Source: Lasiosphaeria ovina
Lineage: Eukaryota; Ascomycota; Sordariomycetes; Sordariales; Lasiosphaeriaceae
DNA: 64,000 bases
Direction of reading: 5' to 3'
Assembly (NCBI GenBank): GCA_033439765.1
Contig: JAULSN010000001.1
Coordinates: 5,518,001 to 5,582,000, forward strand
Positions 1 to 10,531 of this stretch are shown here, in pieces. The translations under genes and the position numbers were made by a program. The notes beneath the pieces are model-generated. The model searched no databases. It saw nothing but the letters and a program-made list of their open reading frames with translations, and was not told the origin of the DNA. Position 1 is the first letter of the stretch; each line of letters begins with the position of its first letter.

Positions 1-53
1 TACCGGAGTACGAGTTGACGCCAGCCATGGTTGCGGCTTGGGTCGATGGGTAA
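1..53 (+). CDS. 3' end of an unidentified gene (partial)
   Basis: From base 3 the sequence reads sixteen sense codons (PEYELTPAMVAAWVDG) and then TAA at 51-53. The codons favour G or C at the third position and the peptide looks like an ordinary folded C-terminus. The rest lies outside the window, so the family cannot be named. A short open stretch can arise by chance, so this is tentative. Confidence 0.3.
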   Translation, partial: PEYELTPAMVAAWVDG

Positions 54-3000
54 GGGCTTTCTGATAAAGGTTGCTTGTGCTCCGCACTCTAGAAGTCAAA
101 TTCTTTAATGTTGATGATTCGTATAGTGTTTTTTTGTTTAGAGGGGGTAGATATGGTAGAGGTGGGTGCGAAATGAGGGGGGACGGGTCCGCTGATGGAG
201 GGGAAGGAGGGAGCAAGCACGGCTGACATCACAGGGAGCCGAACGGCATAAATAGGTACCAGTGGCTAGACTAATAAACTTGGGAGAGACGCATTCGGAC
301 GTTAGTCCTCGTGGATGCCACATCCTCGCAGGGCTCAGCCGGATTATAGCATCGCTAACATTAGTTTCAGGGAATCGGAAACATGCCAAGACCCCATTCA
401 GCTGGCATCGTTGGCAGATGGCAGGATGCCTTTCTTGCAGGAGAGGGGTAGGCGGGGTGTGGAGGGGTATCGTACATGGAGCTCTGTTGTATGTAAACTT
501 GTAAAGCTGTCCCGCGGATTCGGGGTACCTGTGCTCTCGGGCAAGTCTTGACTGTGGACAAGTACCCCGTACCGTTACAAACACCGCCAAGACCTTGTAT
601 ACCAAAGTCAAGCGTCCTGCTGTCGGACAGGGCACCAATGCAGACCTGAGAGTAGCAGTGCGGCGGGCTGACAACCTGCGAAAGGCGTTTTAATGCAGAT
701 CAGCGGCCGATGAATGAGGGTGCTGTCGCTGTTCAGTGTTATCAGCTCTTACATCTCAAGCCACATGCCACCAACCGCAACCGCCATGCATCGATCTAGT
801 GAGACGCGAGACGGCGAGAGCATCGCCCTCCGAGCAGGCACACCGATAGATATCTAGCAATCGATCCACATACCTGATCAACAAGACGCGTTCACCGAGT
901 GAGATTAATCGACAGTAAATAGAAGGCCGAGTGTGCGCTTTGAATAAGGTAACTGGCCTAAAGGCTGATAGTTTACTTGCTGTATCGTAATTCGCGGTGA
1001 AAAATGTGCTATAGGTACAAAATACGTACTGTACAATCATGTACAGTACACACGGGCAGCACAGAGGATCCGTAAGAAACCACGCTTGCGGGTAACGGTT
1101 AGAGAACGGCGTCAAAGCTCGCAGTGAAAGCACGAGCGCAAGCTGTGCACTAAGACCTGAAATGTTAATAGAGGCACCGTAGAGCGTGCATCCAGTGAGC
1201 CATTACAGGTGAGGTGAGTAGTGCTTTTGTTCTCAGCGCATCGACTCGCGTTTGAAATGGAATCGTCGGCACTGGCGACGGCGAGCTCGGGTTTACGAGC
1301 AGTTGTGTGTGCCCAATTGTGCGATGTGCGAAAGAGCCCCACCACAGACGAGCAGCGCAGCTAGCTAATCCCGTTAGTGTGCGGAACGAGGCGGAACACT
1401 TTTCGTTCCAGTTTCGCACGTAGCCTAGCACTCTTTCCTGAGCCGGGAATTTCGCGCCTTCGGGCGCGTGACAGCGCCAAGGGGCCTTCTGCAAGCAAAG
1501 AATAGGACGGAAAGCTGCCACCACCAGGCGGATGTGATCTCATGTCCAACGCTCGCTGTATCGTCCGACGAGGTATACTACATAGTAGGTACGAAGCGGT
1601 GTGCCACGCACCGGCTCGCGCTATAATCTGTGTCTCTACTCCGTAAAGTAGCATGGGATATATGAATTACCGTCATCGTGTTTAGTTGGCTGAAGTTGAA
1701 ATAAGGCAGTCCGTCGTCAAACGTTTAAAGGCTTGAAAATAATTGCATTGGCACCTATCCGTAGGTAGGAAAGGTATTTAGTTGGGCAATTTGTGGCGAC
1801 GTACTGGACATCCAGCTGCCTCCCTTCCTACCTTGGGTTGCGGCTTGAAATGTGTTGAGGGACGCGCTCAATTTTAGAGTGTCAAGCCGTGTTCAGCAGA
1901 GTCCTGTAATTATGGAGGTAGTCAAGGACTATAGAACTGTGGCCACTGTCGCAACAGCGGCTGATGGCGCATTTGGTGATAGTACCGAGTAAGAGTATTT
2001 TGGTTTCTATTGGCATCTAGCGCGCTTCGTGCGAAGGGCACCGATTGGGGGGGGGGGGGGGGGTTTGTCAATCAGCCCAGAGCCCGTTCGGCTCGCTGGC
2101 GACGGAAGAGGGGCTGGACTCGAAATTCCGTCGAAATCGAGGGGGGAGCGAATACCCCTGCCGTTTTAGAGGGAATCAGAACTGCAGTGTCTCATAGGCT
2201 GAAAGCGTGCCATTGGCTGACTGGGCACGCGTGCGACAGCCGACTTTTTGTCACAGGAACACACTGAAGGACAGGGCCAAGGTACCCAAGCACACTTCGA
2301 GATAGCTGCACCAGGTGCCTCAAGAACAGAGGCTCCTGATGGACGAGCCTTTCAGGCGCCTACAGCGGTGCCATCGACGCGCCAACAGCGCAAATCGGTG
2401 TGCAAAAAGCAACTTCACCCTCGGGGCCCAAGATCAGCGACCACCCATTCAATCCTTGGGGGCATATACTGAAATTAGATCTTTTGCTCAGATAGAGGAA
2501 GACACGGAGCGACTGAGTTGGGTGACAGCATGAGTAATAACCTAGCCCTCCTACCAAGTTGGCCAGGTAGAATCGCGGAGGCTCAACAGACTCTCCCCGC
2601 CTGTGTTGCACCGAGCTTCTCGCTGTGCGATGTGGTGCCTAGGCCTAGGCCCCAGTTGTCCACTGTTGATGGCACTGTTCGGCGGTGCGAAAGCGGAGAG
2701 GGAATGGAAATTGGAAAATGGGAAAATTGGGGGGGCAGGGCGGACAGGTCGGGCAACTGGAGGGCAGAGCAGTGAAGGTAGGCACGAGGGACAGCGGCGA
2801 CTGCCTGAGGGACGAAAAGTGCAGGAGGGTGGTGTGGCGGGCGCATGCTCTGTTTTTGCGTGCAGCGGGCGCCTATTTGAGATTTCTCGCGTCGGGTGGT
2901 CAGGCCCTTGCTCGCTGCTCGTGGCAGGGCAGTGCATCAGTGAAAAAAGACGGAGTGATTGATTTCGATTGGGGGGAGGGGCCCAGAATTAAGCTGCAGC

Positions 3001-3296
3001 TCAGCAGGCAAAAATTTCGCCCGCCGAATTTCAGGGAAATCAGCGCTGGCTTCCCTCGCTGTGTCACACCTATATTTTAGGGCCCCCCGCCCACCCCCCC
3101 AAACTCGCCGCGAACTTTTTTCCTCCGGATCTCACCCTTCATTTTGGCGTCTTTTCCAGCACCCACCTCCCCAAGCCAGCAGGTTTTTTCCGCCATCGCC
3201 ATCGCGTCGTCGATAGCACTAAACCCACTATACGTCGCAACAAGAAAGAACCACATCAGCGCCGCCGTCGCATACCGCGTCTAAACCGCCAAAACC
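54..3296. other. Intergenic region, no gene recognised
   Basis: Open frames here are short, overlap on both strands and match no family I know. An uninterrupted run of 17 G lies at 2047-2063. The last 230 bases before the HMG-box gene (about 3070-3290) are rich in C and T, as is common in fungal promoters. No TATA box, tRNA or repeat array was found. Confidence 0.5.
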
Positions 3297-4825
3297 ATGC
3301 CGCGCCCACCAAAGAACAAGGTCGTTGAGGCCGCGAAGCCCAGCTCCGCACCGCCTAGGGCGCCCGTCATTGATGTTGACAATTTCATTCGCGTGCGCGA
3401 CTCGGTAAGCATCTCGCATCGCTCGCCGCCCAGCGTCCACATTCAACATAGTGCTTCTTCTGCCTTTGCACCCTTCCACATGCACGCGCAGCGCAGCACC
3501 ACACTCCTTTCTCTTCCAAGCTTTGTCTATCGTGCACATACCCACTTCCCCCGCCCACTCACCGCGCACGTCGCGTCAACACTTCTTGTTTTCATTCACC
3601 TTCAGGCCCAAGGGCATATTCCAAGCCATGCGCCTCGATCTTCACACTAGTGAATCGCGTCTCGGATGCAAGACCATGTGCACTCAGGCATGGGCATGAG
3701 CTTTGTAAACGACATGGTTTGCTGTCATGGCATTGGACCTGGTCCAAGTCGAACGCGGCGCGATTTGGATAGCTAGATTCCAATTCAATGCTTTTGCTAT
3801 GGCGGATAGCTTTGGCGTGCAGCATGGCACTGCCATTCTGAGGCTGTTTCCATTGTTTACATTGGCTCGGCCTGAGCAATCGCGTCTGCTTTGACCCTGG
3901 CCTGCCGGCGCCGCATCTTCCCTTTTACCCCTGCGCTCGCTTCTACCCTCAACCCCAACCCGGACCCCAAAACGGACTTGATAACGGCCCACTAACACGC
4001 TCCCAGGTCTACCAAAGGCTCTCAACCATTCAAGATCTGATCAAGAGCTTCTCCAATGACTACCTCCGCCAAACCAACCTCCTGCTGGGGGAGGGCACTA
4101 ACATTGAGAACGGCGGCGAGCTGGACACCATTGCTGGAGCCCTCAGCAGCCTGATGCCTGCTGCTTTTGCCCCGCCTCTGCCTATCGTTGAGGAGAAGAA
4201 GGAGCGCAAGAAGCGCACTCACGATCCCAATGCGCCCAAGCGCCCCCTCACTCCGTACTTCCTGTACATGCAGACGGCTCGCCCCATTATCGCGAGTGAC
4301 CTCGGAGAAGAGGCTCCCAAGGGCGCCGTCCAAGAGGAAGGTCAGCGCCGCTGGTCTGTCATGGGCGCTGCCGAGAAGCAGGGCTGGAACACGGCATACC
4401 AGTACAACCTGCGCCTCTACAACGCCCGCGTCCACTCCTACAAGCACGGCAACCCGGACGCCAAGAACATGTCAGACCCTGAGGCGCTCAAGTATGCCGA
4501 TGAGTTCAACATCGAGATGCCCACAGCTGCGGCTGTAGTTGAGGAGGTTGTTGGCAACGACCAGGATGCCATCGCACAGCAGCTCGGACAGGGCGCTATC
4601 GCGGATGTCTCTGAGGAGGAGGAGCCCACACCAGCGGCTAAGACTCCCAAGAAGGGTAAAGACACCCGCAAGCGCAAGACAGCCACCCCGGCAGCCGAGG
4701 CGGAGCCCGCTAAGATCGCGGCTACGCCGTCAAGCCCAGAGGTGAAGAAGCGCAAGCGGACGTCCAAGGCGGCTGAAGTAGAAGAACCTAAGAAGTCGGG
4801 GCGGAAGAAGTCCAAGACGGGCTGA
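3297..4825 (+). CDS. HMG-box DNA-binding protein
   Basis: Two exons, 3297-3404 and 4007-4825, give a 308-residue protein. The join is in phase: the first exon ends RVRDS before gtaagc and the second opens VYQRLSTIQDLIKSF after tcccag, with a good actaac branch site about 15 bases upstream. The N-terminal 100 residues form a conserved-looking helical segment. A basic linker (EEKKERKKRTHDPNAPKRPL) leads into an HMG box at about 108-182. The C-terminal 60 residues are Lys/Ala/Pro rich and carry bipartite nuclear localisation signals (KKRKR, GRKKSK). HMG-box proteins bend DNA in chromatin, so a nuclear role is expected; the target is unknown. The 602-base intron is long for this genome and could hide a small exon. 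The ATG follows the favourable context aaacc. Confidence 0.85.
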
Positions 4826-6635
4826 ATCCCGTCCTTAGTCTACCTCTGGCTTTCCTTTCGTCTTTGCTTCGTTCGTTGTTTCATGATACCTCTGGGCTAT
4901 TACCGTCTTGGTCTTTTCATGATACCCTCGTCGACGAGACACTCTGGCGAGGACCGTCCTGGTGGTTTGCGTTTGCCGAGGTGGTATAGTTCGGAGCTCG
5001 ACGGAGTTTCACTTTTCGGCGCGCCTAACGGTTCTTTTCGGCGCTCGCTGACTTGCGGGGGTGTGTGTGTTGGGATTACAGTGCGCTCTTCTGCCTTTTT
5101 CTTCTATTTCTTCTATGTGTGTACTGTATGATTCCATGACAGAGCGAGGGTATTTTCCTGGGAATGCTTCTCAAAACTAGTGGCGGGGGGATTATTTGGG
5201 GGAAGGAAATCCGGGGCGCGAATGGGCCAGGCCAATGGGGACCGGAGACTGGGGACGGGGGTTTAAAGGATACGGGGCTCTTTATATCTCTCTCCATTCT
5301 CTGCGGCTCTGCGACGCTGTCTATACAATATGAGGAGATTCTCTTTCTCTATTTCACCGGGTTATGCAAGTACTGCTTGTCTTGACTTTGTTCGCCATGC
5401 GAAGCTTTGTTTAGTGATCAATACATGTTTGTTGCGTTGCGATTTGATGCTCTGGCTTGAGACGACTGCCATTGTGACCAGGCAGGGCATGGCTATACTT
5501 TTTGTCAGAGTATGCTCAGCCTGGAGATGTAACTAGGATCTTCTTTCTATGCCTACCTTGCGTGGATTGAGTGGTGATGTTTTCTTTCCTTCCAAATGTA
5601 GAGAGTTGTTCGCGCCAACTCTCTTGGCGGGAGAGAGAACCCTGAACCTCCTCTCTGATACCGTAGCCTTACACAGATATGCACAGCACAGATGCTGTAG
5701 TTACATACCTTGGCTGGCGAGACCTCTAGCGTCTAGGTCCCTTTTAAGTAGAAGTACCCACATACCTAAAGCTCAGAGCTAGCCACCTGTAGAAGGTATT
5801 TTAATGCTGCTCCATAGCAATAGATAATGTAGATAACGTCCCCGCTACGCCGAGGCTAAACCCTCTCCTAGGGAGGCACGTACTTCAATAACCTAATTGT
5901 TCGTTATACAGGCGCTAATTACTAATACGCGCTATATTCTAGCAGTCACTGCATAAGAAGCACCTGAACGGAGCAAATTCATATATTCAGGCGGCTCTTG
6001 TTACATTCTCCTCACTAGCCATCCACACAATCCGCCTTTGCCCCTTACCTGGGGTTTATAGGGACACCTCGCCTACCTACCGTACCTAGACTGAAAATTA
6101 ACCGCAGCGTTACAGAGATGAAAAGGTAAAAATATGGGGGGCATATGAGAATACATATCCCTCCTAAACCCAAGTGCCTACCTGCCTGCCTTGCCACGAA
6201 AAACACGCTGTACAGCACTGCCTATTACTGAACTGAGCATACAGTTACCTGAACTAGCGCACCCATCGTCTGCCCTGCCCGACCCCTATACATCGCCTAT
6301 CTCACACTGAAAGAGTCTGCAGACGATGTCCATGGTAGCTGAGATCTGCCCCCGCTGCAGAGCGTTCCGACACCGCCTGTAACATATATAGGGGGAAGTA
6401 GGTCCTCGCTGGAGTTCCCATTGAATCGCCAAGCGCCCTGAAACCACAGCTGCGTATCCCAGACACGCATAACTCGGCACCTCCTACATAGACACCCAAG
6501 GTAGATATAGAATATGTACCAAGTAAAAGGGCATAAAAAACAAGAGACAGCGCCATCCTGCTCCAGTAATTCTTCCACCTCCCCTAAAATTGGCCTCACA
6601 GGGCGGGCAGCACAAATTCCCAGGTATCCGGGCTA
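4826..6635. other. Intergenic region between convergent genes, no gene recognised
   Basis: This stretch separates the 3' ends of the HMG-box gene and the urease gene, so it should hold both 3' UTRs and terminators. It is more AT-rich than the flanking genes, especially 5780-6300. It contains short TACCTA-type repeats (for example about 6070-6090). No open frame beyond 100 codons looks coding and no tRNA fold was seen. Confidence 0.5.
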
Positions 6636-7091
6636 CTAATAAACAAACCAGCTCTGCGTGAGGGGCAGCTCCGTCGCGGGGTCAGCCGCACAGACAACAC
6701 CATCGGCCTCGACGACGTACGTCTCGGGGTCGACGCGCATGCGCGGCATGGCGTCGTTGAACTTCATGTCGGACTTTGCGACGGCGCGGCAGCCGCGGAC
6801 GGGCTCGACGCGCTTGCGCAGGCCGTAGCCGGCCACGGCGCCCGACGCCACGCTAGCCTGCGACACGAACAGCACGCTGGTCTCGGGGACCAGCGGCGCG
6901 AACATGGGCCGCGCTAGGACCGGCTGCACGGTCGGGATGGATGCGTTGGGGTCGCCCTGAGGGGAAAAGTGAGTGAGGGGGTGGGTGAGGGAGAGAAAAA
7001 AAAGGGGGGGGGGGGGACGTACCATCTGCGCCCAGGCGATCAGCCCGCTCTTGATGACCAGGCTCGGCTTGGTGCCGAACCACGCGGGGTC

Positions 7092-7127
<36 letters not shown>

Positions 7128-9575
7128 GCTGCCGACGAGGTGCGACATGCCCTGGGCGAGGGCCGGGTTGATGGTGTACTTGCTGACGTAGCGCTTGGCG
7201 CGGAAGTTGTCGGCGCCGGAGCCGGCGTCCTCTGGCAAGGGCCCACGCTGCAGCTTGTTCTTATGGGCCGTGTTCCAGGTGCGCAGCACGACCTCGCCGC
7301 AGCGGCCCATGGCCTGGCTGTCGCTACTCATCATGCTGATGGCGCCGAGGTCGTGCAGCACGTCCTCGGCGGCGATGGTCTCGGCGCGGATGCGGCTCTC
7401 GGCGAAGGCCACGTCCTCGGGGATGTTCTTGCTCAGGTGGTGGCACACCATGAGCATGTCGAGGTGCTCGTCGAGCGTGTTGCGTGTGAAGGGGCGCGTG
7501 GGGTTGGTCGACGAGGGCAGCACGTTGGCGTGCTCGACCACGCTGATGATGTCGGGCGCGTGCCCGCCGCCCGCGCCCTCGGTGTGGTACGTGTGGATGG
7601 TGCGGCCCTTGAAGGCCGCGATGGTCGACTCGACGAACCCGGACTCGTTGAGCGTGTCCGTGTGGATCAGGCACTGCACGTCCAGCTCGTCGCACACGGT
7701 CAGGCACGCGTCGATGGCCGCCGGCGTCGTGCCCCAGTCCTCGTGCAGCTTCAGCCCGCAGGCTCCGGCCTCGACCTGCTCGCGGAGCGCCAGCGGGTCG
7801 CTGTCGTTGCCCTTGGCCGTGATGCCAATGTTGAGCGGCAGCTGGTCGCACGCCTGGAGCATCTGGCGCATGTAGTGGGCTCCGGGCGTGCAGGTTGTGG
7901 CGTTTGTGCCGGCGCTGAGAAAAGCTTGTCAGTTTACTTGCATCGCTTCACCATGATTCTCAGAACAACTTACCTGGGACCCGTCCCGCCGCCGAGCATG
8001 GTCGTGATGCCCGAGGCGATGGACTCGAAGGCCTGCTGCGGGCAGATGAAGTGGATGTGGGTGTCGAGGCCGCCGGCCGTGATGATCTTGCCTTCGCCGG
8101 CAACAACGTCGGTGCAGCTGCCCACGATCATATTGGGCGTCACGCCGTCCATGACGTCGGGGTTGCCGGCCTTACCGATGCCGACAATGACGCCGGCCTT
8201 GACGCCGATGTCGGCCTTGTAGATACCGGACCAGTCGAGGACGAGGGCGTTGGTCACGACCATGTCCAGCGTGTCGGCGTCGGACCGGCCCGTGGCCTGG
8301 CCCATGCCCTCGCGCAGCGTCTTGCCGCCGCCGAACTTGCACTCGTCGCCGTAGACGGTGAAGTCGTGCTCGACCTTGATCCACAGGTCGGTGCTGCCCA
8401 GGCGCACCGTGTCGCCTGTGGTGGGGCCAAACATGGTGGCGTAGGCAGCGCGGTCCATGCGGAAGGCCTCGGCGACGGCGGCGTGGGCCAGGTCGGCGGG
8501 CTCGGGCTCGGGGGCGTGGGCGAAGCCGGCCTGCTGCAGGCGGGCCACGATGTCGTCGACACGGGCCGGGTCGACTTTGCCCGAGGCCAGGCTGTTGCCG
8601 CCGCGGATGACGCGGTTGCCGCCGATCTCGACCAGGGACACGGTCTTGGTGTCGCCGGGCTCGAAGCGGACCGAGGTGCCAGCGGCGATGTCCAGGCGGA
8701 AGCCGTAGGCGCGGGCGCGGTCAAAGGACAGCTGGGGGTTCGTCTCGACGAAGTGGTAGTGGCTGCCGACCTGGATGGGGCGGTCGCCCTTGCTGGTGAC
8801 GCGGAGGCGGATGCGGCGGCGGCCCTCGTTGATGGTGACTTTAACGTCCTTGACGCACACGACGGCGCCGGGCTGGAGGGTGGCCTCGTAGGCGGCAGGC
8901 TCGGGCAGGGGGAAGGCGTCGGCGCTGGGGACGGGGAGAAAGCTGCCGTAGAGGGCGCGGGCCAGGTCGCCGTCGTCGGTGCTCACGGGGTTGTGGACGG
9001 TGACCAGGTAGGTGCCCGAGGGAAAGGTGCCCTCGACCTGGATCTCGTGCAGCGTCGACGTCACCTCGGGCAGCACATGGCGGCGGCCCAGCATGGTGGC
9101 TCCCAGGGCCATGAGATCGGCGACGGTGTGGTTGCCATCGCGGATGAGCTCCTGGAGGTTGCTGGCGATGAGGGCCTGTAGCGTGCGTATTAGACCTAGG
9201 TCAAGTTCAAGTCAACAAGGCAAGGAGAGAGAGACTTACTGTGGCCTCGGAATGGTTCAGCTTGACGCCGCGCGCCAGCCGCCGCTGGGCAAGAAAGCCC
9301 AGCTGCGAGATGACGAGCTTGTCGACCTGTTTTGTTCAGCCATTGTTCTTTTTGTTTTTCAACTCACTGCTTGAGACCACGGCAGCTACGGTTACTCTCC
9401 CTGATACAGACCAGACACGCCAGCGCCTGCAAGACACGAACGAGGTGGGACAGACAGACGGATGGACGGACGGACGGACGAGTGGACCGAGGCAAACATC
9501 GTCACTCATTGTTGATTCAATTAACTCACTCATCACTCACTCGGGCAAACTAACCTCTTTGGGCACAAGATGCAT
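6636..9575 (-). CDS. ure1: Urease (single-chain fungal type)
   Basis: Hydrolyses urea to ammonia and carbamate in the cytosol. Five exons: 9575-9555, 9326-9240, 9175-7974, 7914-7023 and 6956-6636, giving 840 residues, the usual fungal length (gamma, beta and alpha regions fused). The first exon encodes only MHLVPKE and continues as [20 protein letters not shown], the standard fungal N-terminus. Active-site elements are present: HIHF (nickel ligands), GLKLHEDWG with the lysine that becomes carbamylated, [10 protein letters not shown], the [13 protein letters not shown] loop, the flap Cys-His in MVCHHLSK, and SSDSQAMGR with the nickel-binding Asp. The protein ends [10 protein letters not shown], like its relatives. 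Introns 2 and 3 have clear gtaag donors. The last intron (7022-6957) contains a 13-base G run on the plus strand, is 66 bases long and has no stop in frame, so an ORF finder reads through it. Urease needs accessory nickel-insertion proteins, none of which is encoded here. Confidence 0.96.
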
Positions 9576-10531
9576 TGTGGCCGACGGTCAGGCGTGCCAG
9601 CTATCAGACGACAGACGGAGGTATAATGTATATAGAACAGAGAAAGGGGCAGTAGGAAGAGGCCTGAGACGAGTTCAAAAAGAAAGAATTGAAACAGAAT
9701 AATAAAAAAGGGCTCATTCAGCGAATACAACAGATACAGGCATGAGAGCAACCACCCCCTAAAGCGTTTTACCTGCCCGCGCGCGTGGCCACTGCGCTGC
9801 TGGGTCCCGTCAATTGTCGACGGCAGAGGCACCTCAATCAATCCATTGTACGGATTCGTCCGCTCTCCCTCGGTCGCTTCCTTGCGCTGCGCTGCAGGAG
9901 GCACTTGACCTCGCCCCCTCAGCCGGATACCGGCCAAGTGGGATGTTCCCAGCCAGTGTGCAGCTACCCCGCATTTGAATGCTGATAAGGGTTCCAGGCG
10001 TGGCAGGCACTTCCACGTCCCGTCGGTCGGTCCACTAATGTAGCTGTCCCTGGCGATAAGGTCAGGCCATGGAATAAGCTTCAAGACTATACACTATACA
10101 GTACCTCGAGTTTGTACCTCAGGTAGGTCTTTTATTTGTACACGACAACTTGACAGGCATACTAGGTAACTACCTGCCTATGGTAGCACTACGGACTTTT
10201 AAAGCTTGAACACAGGCTCCAGTAACAACATTCCATTGTTTTATTTGGTACTAGAGTCCACGGGCTTCCTACCCGTAATGTATGTGTACCTGGTGAGACC
10301 ATATTCGTACCAGACCCAGAAATATCTACAGTGAAAGATATACACCAGTTACAACAATATGTCCCCTCAGATATCCAATAAACCGTCATCCCAACCCAAC
10401 GCCGATGTTGCCCTGTAATAGAAGTATTCCCTCGTGCTCCCCCAAGAAGACAAAAGCAGACTCCCGAGTCGTGACCTGAGAAGAGAAGCACCAAAACGCC
10501 ATGCGTCACACACAAACACACGTCATGTCAG
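9576..10531. other. Urease upstream region, no gene recognised
   Basis: This is the gap between the urease start and the 3' end of the next minus-strand gene. A purine- and pyrimidine-biased tract lies at 9620-9760 and short CCTAC/GTAGG repeats lie near 10120-10185. A 183-codon frame (9533-10084, minus) overlaps the urease first exon, does not match any family and is not counted. Confidence 0.4.
9601..10059. promoter_or_regulatory. Cluster of GATA-factor (HGATAR) sites upstream of urease
   Basis: Three matches to HGATAR lie in the 500 bases before the urease start: TGATAG on the minus strand at 9601-9606, TGATAA at 9983-9988 and CGATAA at 10054-10059. GATA factors of the AreA/NIT2 type activate nitrogen-scavenging genes in filamentous fungi through such sites. 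That they act here is inference; three six-base sites can occur by chance. Confidence 0.3.

Noticed and set aside
6969..9181. Long plus-strand ORFs (417 and 376 codons) opposite the urease gene
   Set aside because: They are antisense shadows of a GC-rich coding strand; their products are repetitive Val/Ala/Gly/Asp sequence and the urease frame is certain.
9533..10084. 183-codon minus-strand ORF overlapping the urease start
   Set aside because: It covers urease exon 1 in a different frame and the promoter; no family resemblance.
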